Below are positions 22,256-31,879 of a stretch of DNA of 64,000 bases, piece after piece. Under the pieces are notes generated by a model that worked only from the letters and a program-made list of their open reading frames with translations, was not told where the DNA came from and ran no database searches. The stretch comes from Pikeienuella litoralis (GTDB lineage Bacteria > Pseudomonadota > Alphaproteobacteria > Rhodobacterales > Rhodobacteraceae): positions 1 to 64,000 of the forward strand of contig NZ_JBBHER010000007.1 in the NCBI RefSeq assembly GCF_037646705.1, written 5' to 3'. A program made the translations under genes and the position numbers. Within the stretch, counting starts at the first letter, position 1, and each line of letters starts with the position of its first letter.

Positions 22256-23188
22256 TCAGCCCTCGATCACGGCCATCAACTCACGCCATTCGCCCGGGCT
22301 CATCCCGGCCTTGGCCGCGTCCATCTTCTCGCCCGCCAGCATCCGCCTGACCGCCGCCAGCCCCGCCGCCGAAAGCTGCGCGCCGCCGAGCCGGTAATCC
22401 TCGAACGCCTCGTACGCCGCCGGCGTCCACGCCTTCACCAGCTCGCACAGCGCGTCGGCGTAGACGCGGATCTCGTATTGGGCGTGGCTGTCGGCGCGGA
22501 GGGAGAGGAAGTGGAGGAGATTGTGCAGGTCCACCTTCCAGTACCATTGCGTATAGATGTTCGCCGTCAGGTTCATCCGCGCCAGCTCCCGCGCGAGGCC
22601 GGCGCGCCCGGGGTCGATCGTCTCGCCGGCGTAGGTCTGGTTCAGCATCCGCTCATATGTGTCGTAACACCGGTTCGCGTCGGCTCGAAGGAGCCGCAGC
22701 ACCTCCTCCGCCTCCGCGCCCTCGAGCACCGCGCCGCGGCCCTGCCGGTTGGAGCTGGCCTGCGCCGCCAGATTTTCCGGCGCGGGGATATAGAACTCCC
22801 GGTCCATCACCGAATAGCGGGCGGAATATTCGTTCACGTTCGCGGTCCGGTGCCGGATCCACTGCCGCGCGACGAAGATCGGCAGCTTCACATGCAGCTT
22901 GATCTCGCACATCTCGAACGGCGTCGAATGGCGGTGGCGCATCAGGTAGCGGATCAGCCCGCGGTCGTCGCGCGCCTTTCTGGTGCCGGCGCCGTAGCTC
23001 ACCCGCGCCGCCTGCACGATGGCGGAATCGTCGCCCATATAGTCGATGACCCGGACGAACCCATGGTCGAGACAGGGGATCGCCTCGTAAAGCCGCGCCT
23101 CCAGCCCGTCCGAGACCGCGCGCCGCGTCGGCCGCGCGTCGGCCCGCGACTTTTCGATTTCGTTTTGCTGTTCCGCCGTAAGCGCCAT
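22256..23188 (-). CDS. thyX: FAD-dependent thymidylate synthase ThyX
   Basis: ThyX methylates dUMP to dTMP using methylenetetrahydrofolate and reduced FAD. The protein has 310 residues. The ThyX signature RHRTANVNEYSARYS fits RHRxxSxNxxSxR with A in place of the first S. Substrate-binding QWIRHR and the C-terminal WYWKVDLHNLLHFLSLR segment are present. The ATG at 23188 follows AGGGA by six bases. A thyA gene is not in the window, so redundancy cannot be judged. Confidence 0.95.
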   Translation of the reverse strand: MALTAEQQNEIEKSRADARPTRRAVSDGLEARLYEAIPCLDHGFVRVIDYMGDDSAIVQAARVSYGAGTRKARDDRGLIRYLMRHRHSTPFEMCEIKLHVKLPIFVARQWIRHRTANVNEYSARYSVMDREFYIPAPENLAAQASSNRQGRGAVLEGAEAEEVLRLLRADANRCYDTYERMLNQTYAGETIDPGRAGLARELARMNLTANIYTQWYWKVDLHNLLHFLSLRADSHAQYEIRVYADALCELVKAWTPAAYEAFEDYRLGGAQLSAAGLAAVRRMLAGEKMDAAKAGMSPGEWRELMAVIEG

Positions 23189-23327
23189 ATCGTGTCCCTG
23201 ATCTCCTGTCGCGCGCTGCGAGACGCCGCATCTTGCGCGTGAGAGCGAGATATTCAAGCCGACGCGACGGCGATGAGAGGCGGCCCGCCGCCGGCGGAAG
23301 GCGAATGAACCGAACAAGGAGCGCAAT

Positions 23328-23756
23328 GTGAAAATCAAATATCTGCACACCATGGTCCGCGTGAAGGACCTCGACGCCTCGAAGCGCTTCTATTGCGATC
23401 TTCTGGGGCTGGAGGAGACCCGCCGCATCGACAACGAGGCCGGCAAGTTCACCCTGGTCTTCCTCGCGCCCCCGGGCCAGAGCGACGCCGAGATCGAACT
23501 GACCCATAACTGGGGCTCGGAGGAGGCGTACGGCGAAGGGCGGAATTTCGGCCATCTCGCCTATGAGGTCGAGGACATCTACGCCATCTGCGAGAAGCTC
23601 CGCGCCGCCGGCGTCACCATCAACCGCCCGCCGCGGGACGGGCGCATGGCCTTCGTCCGTTCGCCGGACGGGATCTCGATCGAGCTTCTGAACGCCGGCG
23701 GCGCGCAGGAGCCGAAAGAGCCGTGGAAGAGCATGGAGAACACCGGCAGCTGGTGA
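23328..23756 (+). CDS. gloA: Lactoylglutathione lyase (glyoxalase I), GTG start
   Basis: This VOC-fold metalloenzyme converts the methylglyoxal-glutathione hemithioacetal to S-lactoylglutathione. The 142-residue protein has HTMVRVKDLDASKRFY at the N-terminus, the metal-binding region ELTHNWG, the second histidine in FGHLAYEV, and the glutamate in SPDGISIELL. Translation starts at GTG 23328, six bases after AAGGAG; the overlapping ATG at 23326 is immediately followed by a stop. It is divergent from thyX. Confidence 0.93.
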   Translation: MKIKYLHTMVRVKDLDASKRFYCDLLGLEETRRIDNEAGKFTLVFLAPPGQSDAEIELTHNWGSEEAYGEGRNFGHLAYEVEDIYAICEKLRAAGVTINRPPRDGRMAFVRSPDGISIELLNAGGAQEPKEPWKSMENTGSW

Positions 23757-23811
23757 GCGATTCAGGCGCGCCGGCCCCTTCACAACCGGGCGCGGCGCGC
23801 CTATGTTCATG

Positions 23812-24130
23812 GCGTCCCCTCGGGGACTATGGTGATAAACGCGCACGTAATACACGGATCGGACCCGGGGGCGGTACCCGGCGGCTCCACCAAAATCCCG
23901 TTCATTGGCGGGCGAGGGGCCGAAACAGGATCGACGGACGTCTAAAGGTGTTTGCTTTCACCCGGTGAGCCACCACCGTTATCGGTGCAAAAAGTACAGT
24001 TGCCAATGACAACCGTGCTCCGGTGGCCGTCGCTGCGTAAGCAGCGCCCAAACCGAAACCTAAGTCCTGCAGCTTAGCAGTTGCAGGCGGGGCCCGCAGG
24101 CGCCTGGCAACAGAAGCCTGCACCTTTACC
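23812..24130 (+). ncRNA. ssrA: tmRNA, two-piece circularly permuted form
   Basis: tmRNA rescues stalled ribosomes and tags the nascent protein. The acceptor piece comes first and ends in CGGCTCC-A-CCA at 23891. After a 23-nt linker (23892-23914) that must be removed, the coding piece starts GGGGCCG at 23915, which pairs perfectly with CGGCTCC to form the acceptor stem. The tag reading frame 24002-24040 encodes ANDNRAPVAVAA and stop TAA. Outer ends are approximate. The sspB gene follows directly. Confidence 0.93.
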
Positions 24131-24243
24131 TCCCACATCAAAATCCGTCTCTATCTTGCGTCAGGTCGTTCCCTGCGACGGCGCACCGTCTATGATCGAC
24201 CGGCGAATCGGATATGTTTCGCAAAACGGAAGAAAGAGACTGG

Positions 24244-24711
24244 ATGCCCAGAGACGGCTTGAACTACGGCCAATTGATGGAGCGCGCGCTTCGCGGCGTC
24301 ATGGCGGAGGCGTTGACGGAAGTCGCGGCGGAAGGCCTTCCGGGCGACCACCATTTCTACATCACGTTCTCCTGCGCCCATGGCGCGGCGCGGATGCCCG
24401 ACTGGCTTCGCGAAAAATATCCCGACCAGATCACCATCATCATTCAGCATGAATATGAGGGGCTCGAGGTCGAGCCTGAGGGATTCCGCATTCGGCTCAG
24501 CTTCACCAACCGCCCGGCCGATCTCTATGTGCCTTTCGACGCGGTCCTCACCTTCGTCGACCCGTCGGTCGAATTCGGCCTGAAATTCGACGCGACCGAG
24601 GTCGAGGAGGAGGCGGACGCCGCGGCCGAGGACGCCGCCGCCGGTGAAGAAGAGAAGGAGCCGAAAGGCTCCGCCGACGTCGTCAGCCTCGACACGTTCC
24701 GCAAACACTGA
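24244..24711 (+). CDS. sspB: SspB-type ClpXP adaptor protein
   Basis: SspB binds ssrA-tagged proteins and delivers them to ClpXP. The 155-residue protein has the alpha-type SspB pattern: DGLNYGQLMERALRGVMAEAL, then HHFYITFSC, YPDQITIIIQHEY and VPFDAVLTFVDPSVEFGLKF. A flexible acidic linker follows, with the conserved C-terminal tail VVSLDTFRKH, the likely ClpX-docking part. An in-frame ATG at 24214 is an alternative start. Its place directly after ssrA links tag and adaptor genes. Confidence 0.9.
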   Translation: MPRDGLNYGQLMERALRGVMAEALTEVAAEGLPGDHHFYITFSCAHGAARMPDWLREKYPDQITIIIQHEYEGLEVEPEGFRIRLSFTNRPADLYVPFDAVLTFVDPSVEFGLKFDATEVEEEADAAAEDAAAGEEEKEPKGSADVVSLDTFRKH

Positions 24712-24778
24712 GTCCGCACGCGCCGGACCACGAACATCAGATCAGGGCCCCGAGGGCCCACGAAGAAGGGAATCGCTT

Positions 24779-26173
24779 ATGTCCGCCACCCGCACCGAGA
24801 CCGACAGCTTCGGACCGCTGGAAGTGCGGGCCGACCGATACTGGGGCGCGCAGACCCAGCGGAGCCTGATGAACTTTCCCATCGGCGGCGAACGTCAGCC
24901 GGTCGCCATCGTCCGCGCCCTCGGCGTGATCAAGCAGGCCTGCGCCGAAGTGAACATGGAGCTCGGCGCGCTCGACCCGAAGATTGGCGACGCCATCGTG
25001 AAAGCGGCCGCCGAGGTCGCCGCCGGCGACCTCGACGATCATTTCCCGCTCGTCGTCTGGCAGACCGGCTCCGGCACCCAGACCAACATGAACGCGAACG
25101 AGGTGATCTCGAATCGCGCCATCGAGATGCTCGGCGGCGTCATCGGCTCGAAGGATCCGGTGCACCCGAACGACCACGTGAACCGCTCGCAATCCTCGAA
25201 CGACACCTTCCCGACCGCCATGCATATCGCGGCGGCCACCATCGCCACCTCGGTCCTCCTTCCCGGCCTGAAGAAACTTCACGCCGCGCTGAAGGAAAAG
25301 TCGGAGGCGTTCAAGGACATCATCAAGATCGGCCGCACCCACACCCAGGACGCGACCCCGCTGACCCTCGGTCAGGAATTCGGCGGCTACGCCCATCAGG
25401 TCGCGCAGGGGATCAAGCGCGTGGAGCGCGCCCTCCCCGACCTGTACGAGCTGGCGCAGGGCGGCACCGCGGTCGGCACCGGGCTCAACACGAAAGTCGG
25501 CTTCGACGCGGCGGTCGCCGCCGCGATCGCGCGGATCACCGGCCTTCCCTTCGTCACCGCGCCGAACAAGTTCGAGGCGCTGGCGGCGCATGACGCCGTG
25601 GTGGAGGCGTCCGGCGCGGTCCGCACCGTCGCCGCGTCGCTGTTCAAGATCGCCAACGACATCCGCTTTCTCGGCTCCGGACCGCGCAGCGGGCTCGGCG
25701 AGCTTCTCCTGCCGGAGAACGAGCCCGGCTCCTCGATCATGCCGGGCAAGGTGAACCCCACCCAATGCGAGGCGCTGACCCAGGTCTGCGCCCATGTCAT
25801 GGGCAACGACGCCGCGATCGGCTTCGCCGGCAGCCAGGGCCATTTCGAGCTGAACACCTATAAACCGATGATGATCTACAATCTTCTCCAGTCGATGCAG
25901 CTGATCGGCGATTCCGCCTCCGCGTTCACCGACAACTGCGTCGCCGGCATTCAGGCCAACGAGGAGCGGATCTCGAAACTGATGCGCGAAAGCCTGATGC
26001 TGGTGACCGCGCTCGCGCCCGAAATCGGCTATGATAAGGCGACCACGGTTGCGAAAACCGCGCTGAAGAACGGCTCCACGCTCAGGGAGGAGGCGGTTCG
26101 CCTCGGTTTCGTCGACGCCGAGACCTTCGACCGCGTGGTCCGCCCCGAGGACATGATCGGCCCGAAAGCTTGA
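24779..26173 (+). CDS. fumC: Fumarate hydratase, class II
   Basis: FumC interconverts fumarate and malate in the TCA cycle without an iron-sulfur cluster. It has 464 residues, the usual length. Superfamily motifs include GSGTQTNMNANEV, the SSNDTFPTAMHIA region, GRTHTQDATP and the signature GSSIMPGKVN. The ATG at 24779 is preceded by AAGGGA at seven bases. It is probably monocistronic or followed by the small ribbon-helix-helix gene. Confidence 0.97.
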   Translation: MSATRTETDSFGPLEVRADRYWGAQTQRSLMNFPIGGERQPVAIVRALGVIKQACAEVNMELGALDPKIGDAIVKAAAEVAAGDLDDHFPLVVWQTGSGTQTNMNANEVISNRAIEMLGGVIGSKDPVHPNDHVNRSQSSNDTFPTAMHIAAATIATSVLLPGLKKLHAALKEKSEAFKDIIKIGRTHTQDATPLTLGQEFGGYAHQVAQGIKRVERALPDLYELAQGGTAVGTGLNTKVGFDAAVAAAIARITGLPFVTAPNKFEALAAHDAVVEASGAVRTVAASLFKIANDIRFLGSGPRSGLGELLLPENEPGSSIMPGKVNPTQCEALTQVCAHVMGNDAAIGFAGSQGHFELNTYKPMMIYNLLQSMQLIGDSASAFTDNCVAGIQANEERISKLMRESLMLVTALAPEIGYDKATTVAKTALKNGSTLREEAVRLGFVDAETFDRVVRPEDMIGPKA

Positions 26174-26223
26174 TCCGGCGGCCGGGTCGCCCCGGCCCCG
26201 CGCGCCCGGCCGAGCCGTTTCGC

Positions 26224-26481
26224 ATGACCACATACGCCCGCCCCGAGAAACATTCGCTGACCCTCTCGGGGCACCGCACCAGCGTGACCATGGAGGCCCC
26301 GTTCTGGCGGGCCTTCCGGAACCTCGCGCGGGCCGAGGGGGTGTCGGTCAACGCGCTCGCCGCGCGAATCGACGCCGCCCGCCCGCTCGATGTCGGTCTC
26401 GCGTCGGCGATCCGGGTTCATGTGCTGGCCGCCGCGCTCCGCGATCCGAGCGCCCTCGCAGACTCCGACAACGCCGGGTGA
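26224..26481 (+). CDS. Ribbon-helix-helix domain protein
   Basis: This is an 85-residue predicted DNA-binding protein. The sequence KHSLTLSGHRTSVTMEAPFWRAF forms the ribbon and first helix, and VSVNALAARID the second. This fits the RHH_4 type found after fumC in related bacteria. ATG 26224 is used, although a TTG at 26170 is in frame. It may act as a transcription factor, but its target is not evident. Confidence 0.78.
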   Translation: MTTYARPEKHSLTLSGHRTSVTMEAPFWRAFRNLARAEGVSVNALAARIDAARPLDVGLASAIRVHVLAAALRDPSALADSDNAG

Positions 26482-26499
26482 GCGCCGCCCCCGGCCCGC

Positions 26500-27231
26500 C
26501 TAGCCGATGGACCCGAGCACCGGGAACGTCTCCAGCAGCCAGTAGGCCGCGCGGTTGAACGCTCCGGTGATCATCGCGACGCCGACCGCGATCAGCAGCA
26601 GCCCCATCGCCTTCTCGACCAGGCCGAGATAACGGCGAAAACCGCGCATCCAGCGCAGGAACGGCCGCACGAACAGCGCCGCGAGGATGAACGGCAGGCC
26701 GAGCCCCGCCGAGTAGACCGCGAGCATCGCGACGCCCCGGCCGATGGTCTCCTCCTGCCCCGCCAGCACCAGGATCGTGGCGAGCACCGGCCCGATGCAC
26801 GGCGTCCAGCCGAAGGCGAAGGCGAGCCCGATGACATAGGCCCCGGCGTAGCTTCCCGCCGTCCGCCCGGCGTCGAGCCGCGCCTCCCGATAGAGAAACG
26901 GAATCCGGATCACGCCGAGGAAGTGCAGCCCGAGGATGATGATCACCCCGCCGGCGATCCGCCCGAACAGGATCTTGTTCTGCAACAATATCTGCCCGAG
27001 CGCGGAGGCGGTGGCGCCCAGCGTGATGAACACCGTGGCGAGCCCGAGCACGAAAAAGATCGACGAGACCAGAACCCGGCGCGCCAGCGCGTCGTCGATC
27101 TTCTCGTCTTCGGTCAGCTGATCCAGCGTGGTCCCGGCGATGAACGCCAGATAGGGCGGCGCCAGCGGCAGCACGCAAGGCGAGAGAAAACTCAAGAGTC
27201 CGCCCGCGAAGGCCGTCAGGATTTCCAGCAT
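26500..27231 (-). CDS. ccdA: Cytochrome c biogenesis / thiol-disulfide membrane protein CcdA
   Basis: CcdA passes reducing power across the inner membrane to periplasmic thiol proteins used in cytochrome c assembly. The 243-residue protein has six hydrophobic helices. The redox cysteines sit in SPCVLPL near residue 19 and in GWTPCIGP near residue 143. It follows a c-type cytochrome gene on the same strand by 72 nt, consistent with a joint role. Confidence 0.93.
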   Translation of the reverse strand: MLEILTAFAGGLLSFLSPCVLPLAPPYLAFIAGTTLDQLTEDEKIDDALARRVLVSSIFFVLGLATVFITLGATASALGQILLQNKILFGRIAGGVIIILGLHFLGVIRIPFLYREARLDAGRTAGSYAGAYVIGLAFAFGWTPCIGPVLATILVLAGQEETIGRGVAMLAVYSAGLGLPFILAALFVRPFLRWMRGFRRYLGLVEKAMGLLLIAVGVAMITGAFNRAAYWLLETFPVLGSIG

Positions 27232-27303
27232 TCATCCACTCCGTTCATCGCCCCATAGCGCAAGCGGAGCCGGGGGTCCTCTCACGATTTCGCGCATTCC
27301 CCG

Positions 27304-27711
27304 TCAAGGCGCCGCGCCGGCGGTGAGAAACGCCACGATCTGCTCGATCTCGAGCGCGGTGAGCCGCGTGCGCCCGACCAGCTCGTCCGGGGCCTCGCCC
27401 GCCTTTCCCGGCGTGTAATAGGCGGGCATCGCCGTCTCGGGATCCACGATTCTCGGCTCCACGATCATCAGCCTGATCTCGCCCGCGGAAAGCCGCGCCC
27501 CCATCTCGGCGAAATCCGGCGCGCCGTCTCCGTCATGGCATCCCGCGCAGCCCGCCGCCGCGTAAAGCGCCGCCCCCGGCCCCGGATCGCCCGACCACTC
27601 CGCGAGGGGCGCCGGAATCGACGCCGCATCCTCGACGACATAATCGACCAGAGGGGCCGCCAGCGCCGCGACGGGCGCCAGCGCGAGGGCGGGGAGGAAC
27701 GCTTTCTTCAT
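27304..27711 (-). CDS. soxX: SoxX-like c-type cytochrome
   Basis: This is a periplasmic mono-haem cytochrome of 135 residues with an N-terminal signal peptide ending ALA. The haem motif CAGCH is at residues 55-59, and the axial Met is in AMPAYYTP at residue 95. The segments ARLSAGEIRLMIVEPR and LTALEIEQIVAFL match SoxX, the small subunit of the SoxAX thiosulfate-oxidising cytochrome. No other sox gene is in the window, so SoxX is a likely but not proven name. ccdA follows. Confidence 0.72.
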   Translation of the reverse strand: MKKAFLPALALAPVAALAAPLVDYVVEDAASIPAPLAEWSGDPGPGAALYAAAGCAGCHDGDGAPDFAEMGARLSAGEIRLMIVEPRIVDPETAMPAYYTPGKAGEAPDELVGRTRLTALEIEQIVAFLTAGAAP

Positions 27712-27791
27712 CACGCGCGCCACCCTAGCGGATTGCCGCCGCGCCGCAACGCGGCTAATCAGGCGCCGCACGACACGGAAAAGGGGCGGAA

Positions 27792-28889
27792 ATGGGGTTC
27801 AAATGCGGAATCGTCGGATTGCCGAACGTCGGCAAGTCGACTCTCTTCAACGCGCTGACCCGCACCGCCGCGGCGCAGGCCGCCAATTTTCCCTTCTGCA
27901 CGATCGAGCCGAATGTCGGCGAGGTCTCCGTCCCGGACGAGCGGCTGGAGACGCTGGCGAAGATCGCCGGCTCGAAGGAGACGCTCCCGACCCGGCTGAC
28001 CTTCGTCGACATCGCCGGGCTCGTGCGCGGCGCCTCGAAGGGCGAGGGGCTCGGCAACCAGTTCCTCGCCAATATCCGCGAGGTCGACGCCATCGCCCAT
28101 GTCCTCCGTTGTTTCGAGGATGACGACATCGCCCATGTCGAGGGCCGGATCGACCCGATCGCCGACGCCGAGACGATCGAGACCGAGCTGATGATCGCCG
28201 ATCTCGAAAGCATCGAGCGGCGGATGCAGAATCTCGTCCGCAAGCTGAAAGGCGGCGACAAGGACGCCCTGCAGCAGCAGCGCCTGCTCGAAGCCGCGAA
28301 AACCGCGCTCGAAGCCGGGCGCCCCGCGCGCACCGTCGAGATCGACGAGGAGGACCAGAAGGCCTGGACCATGCTCCAGCTTCTGACCGCGAAGCCGGTG
28401 CTCTATGTCTGCAACGTCGCCGAGGCCGACGCCGCGAGCGGCAACGCGCTCACCGCGAAGGTCGAGGCGCTCGCCGCCGCGGAGGGCGCCGGCGCCGTCA
28501 TCATCTCCGCCGCGATCGAGGAGGAGATCGCGCAGCTCGAACCCGACGAGCGCGCGCTCTTTCTGGAGGAGATGGGCCTTGGCGAGGCCGGGCTCGACCG
28601 GCTGATCCGCGCCGGATACGAGCTGCTCGGGCTCATCACCTATTTCACCTGCGGCCCGAAGGAGACCCGCGCCTGGACGATCCAGCGCGGCTGGAAGGCG
28701 CCGAAGGCCGCCGGCGTCATCCATGGCGATTTCGAAAAGGGCTTCATCCGCGCCGAGACGATCGCCTACGCCGATTACGTCGCGCTCGGCGGCGAGCAGA
28801 AGGCGCGGGAGGCCGGAAAGCTCCGCGCCGAGGGCAAGGCGTATGAGGTCGCCGACGGCGACGTCATGCATTTCCTCTTCAACCGCTGA
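27792..28889 (+). CDS. ychF: YchF/EngD P-loop GTPase/ATPase
   Basis: This is a ribosome-associated Obg-family nucleotidase that prefers ATP. It has 365 residues. The P-loop GLPNVGKST is at residues 9-17, followed by the switch region NFPFCTIEPNVG, DIAGLV, and the C-terminal TGS domain with the motif TFFTCGPKETRAWT-like TYFTCGPKETRAW. The start is preceded by GGGGCGGAA. It is divergent from the soxX-like gene. Confidence 0.96.
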   Translation: MGFKCGIVGLPNVGKSTLFNALTRTAAAQAANFPFCTIEPNVGEVSVPDERLETLAKIAGSKETLPTRLTFVDIAGLVRGASKGEGLGNQFLANIREVDAIAHVLRCFEDDDIAHVEGRIDPIADAETIETELMIADLESIERRMQNLVRKLKGGDKDALQQQRLLEAAKTALEAGRPARTVEIDEEDQKAWTMLQLLTAKPVLYVCNVAEADAASGNALTAKVEALAAAEGAGAVIISAAIEEEIAQLEPDERALFLEEMGLGEAGLDRLIRAGYELLGLITYFTCGPKETRAWTIQRGWKAPKAAGVIHGDFEKGFIRAETIAYADYVALGGEQKAREAGKLRAEGKAYEVADGDVMHFLFNR

Positions 28890-28895
28890 GCGGGT

Positions 28896-29495
28896 TCAGC
28901 GCGCCGCCATCAGCGCGTCGAACCGGCGCAGAAACGCCGCCGCCGCCTTGTCCGGCGGAAGCGGCGCGAGGCGGATCTCCCGCCAGCCGGCGAAGCGCGG
29001 CCGCGAAAACAGCCGCCCCGCCTCCTGCTCGTCGAATCCGGCGAGCTGCACCGCCTCCAGCCAGGCCGAGGCCCGGTCGGCGCGCTTGATCCGCGCCGCC
29101 ACCGCCTCCGGCGTCGCCGCCGGCAGCCCGAAGCTGAGATGGACCGCCTTCTCCAGCCGCGCCTCGAACGCGTGATAATCCACCCCGAGCGCGGCCTTGA
29201 ACGGCGAGATCATGTCCCCGATCACATATTCCGGCGCGTCATGCAGCAGCGCCATCAGCCGCTGATCGGCGCTCGGCGCCGGTTTGAGCTTCGCGAAGAT
29301 CCGCTCCACCAGCACCGAATGCTCCGCCACCGAATAGGCCCACTGGCCCCGCGTCTGCCCGTTCCAGCGCGCGACCCGCGCCAGCCCGTGCGCGATATCG
29401 CCGATCTCGATGTCGAGCGGCGACGGATCGAGCAGGTCCAGCCGCCGCCCCGACAGCATCCGCTGCCACGCCCGCGGCGCCGCGTCCCGCCTCAT
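28896..29495 (-). CDS. HD-domain hydrolase (YfbR-like 5'-nucleotidase)
   Basis: This is a cytosolic metal-dependent phosphohydrolase of 199 residues. The HD motif is split as SVAEHSVLV, LLHDAPEYVIGDM and later RADRASAWLEA. The N-terminus LSGRRLDLLDPSPLDIEIGDIAHGL matches the YfbR-type nucleotidase group. It converges with ychF, ending seven bases from the ychF stop. The natural nucleotide substrate cannot be deduced. Confidence 0.85.
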   Translation of the reverse strand: MRRDAAPRAWQRMLSGRRLDLLDPSPLDIEIGDIAHGLARVARWNGQTRGQWAYSVAEHSVLVERIFAKLKPAPSADQRLMALLHDAPEYVIGDMISPFKAALGVDYHAFEARLEKAVHLSFGLPAATPEAVAARIKRADRASAWLEAVQLAGFDEQEAGRLFSRPRFAGWREIRLAPLPPDKAAAAFLRRFDALMAAR

Positions 29496-29630
29496 CGCGC
29501 GGCGACCCGCCGCGGCGGATTCGGCATGTGAGATTCTACAATTTCCATTAGTTCTTTCTTAACCTTTAGATTGATTTTCGCGCATTGTCGCATATACCCC
29601 CGGCGAGCTTTAGGCCCCGAAGGAGACAAA

Positions 29631-30263
29631 ATGAACATGCCGCATCTGATCAAGTCCGCGCTTTTCGGCCTCGCCTGCCTCGGGCTCGGCTCCACCGCTC
29701 AGGCCGCGGTCGTCGGCGGCGCCAGCGTCGACATCACCAACGGCGTTTTCCTGTCGGCCACGGCGCCCGGAGGATACGACATCGACATCACCGGCGACTT
29801 CTTCGCGGAATCGCTGATCGCGGATTTCGACGCCGTGCGGACCTATCGGGTCTCCGCCGACTTCACGCTCAACAACGATCTGATCCTCGATGAGGCGGCG
29901 CTCCTGCCGCCGATGTCGATCAACGACATCCTCGATTTCGCGACCGGCTCCGGCCTCGCCGCCCTGTTCGCGCCGGTGCTGACCCAGAACCCCGGCACGA
30001 TCGAGATTCTCGGCGTCGACGTCGACTACAGCTACAGCGACATCGTGACGACGGCCAACTCGGTCTCCGGCATGTTCGCCATCGGTCTGCTTCTCCCGCA
30101 GGGGGCCGGGAACCTCCTCGGGCTCGCGTCTCCCACCGACGGGGCGACCTTCTCGGCGTCTCTGGCCATCGCGCCGGTGCCGGTTCCGGCGGCGCTGCCG
30201 CTGGCGCTCGGCGGCTTCGCGCTTCTCGGCTTCATGGGCTGGCGGCGCCGCGCCGCCGCCTGA
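29631..30263 (+). CDS. VPxPA-CTERM sorted exported protein
   Basis: This is an exported protein of 210 residues. It has an N-terminal signal peptide ending AQA near residue 25 and a C-terminal sorting signal: VPVPAALPLALGG, then a hydrophobic helix, then WRRRAAA. This tripartite tail matches VPLPA-CTERM signals processed by exosortase/rhomboid-type sorting enzymes. The middle region is of unknown fold. AAGGAG stands five bases upstream of the ATG, and a strong terminator follows the gene. Confidence 0.82.
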   Translation: MNMPHLIKSALFGLACLGLGSTAQAAVVGGASVDITNGVFLSATAPGGYDIDITGDFFAESLIADFDAVRTYRVSADFTLNNDLILDEAALLPPMSINDILDFATGSGLAALFAPVLTQNPGTIEILGVDVDYSYSDIVTTANSVSGMFAIGLLLPQGAGNLLGLASPTDGATFSASLAIAPVPVPAALPLALGGFALLGFMGWRRRAAA

Positions 30264-30284
30264 TCCGACGGCGACGGAATGATC

Positions 30285-30311
30285 GGGCGGTCCCATGGGG
30301 CCGCCCTTTTT
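30285..30311 (+). terminator. Rho-independent terminator
   Basis: The hairpin GGGCGG...CCGCCC (9 bp including one G-T pair, loop CATG) is followed by TTTTT. It ends the CTERM protein gene, 22 nt after its stop. Confidence 0.88.
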
Positions 30312-30330
30312 CATTGTCGGACCCGCCGCA

Positions 30331-30359
30331 TTGCTGGCCTCGGATCACGCTGCTATAGC
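30331..30359 (+). promoter_or_regulatory. Likely ahcY promoter
   Basis: The -35 TTGCTG and -10 TATAGC are separated by 17 bp, beginning shortly after the upstream terminator and about 50 nt before the ahcY start. No SAH or SAM riboswitch could be recognised in the remaining leader. Confidence 0.55.
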
Positions 30360-30407
30360 GACCGCAATCCCAGAACCCGCGCCGAACGGCGAAAGCAGGA
30401 GCCCCAA

Positions 30408-31799
<1,392 letters not shown>

Positions 31800-31838
31800 C
31801 GCTTCGGAGGGCGCGCCGCGCCTTTGTCACGGAAACGA

Positions 31839-31872
31839 ACGCCCGCCGGCGCGCAGATGCGCCGGCGGGCGT
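31839..31872. terminator. Bidirectional hairpin terminator between ahcY and the GST gene
   Basis: This is a 14-bp perfect stem (ACGCCCGCCGGCGC and its complement) with a 6-base loop. It is followed by CTTT on the plus strand and has TCGTTTCC beyond it on the minus strand. It lies between two convergent genes, so it can serve both. Confidence 0.8.
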
Positions 31873-31879
31873 CTTTCGA

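Noticed and set aside
30360..30407. Possible SAH or SAM riboswitch before ahcY
   Set aside because: The leader is only about 45 bases and no known conserved core or pseudoknot could be found.
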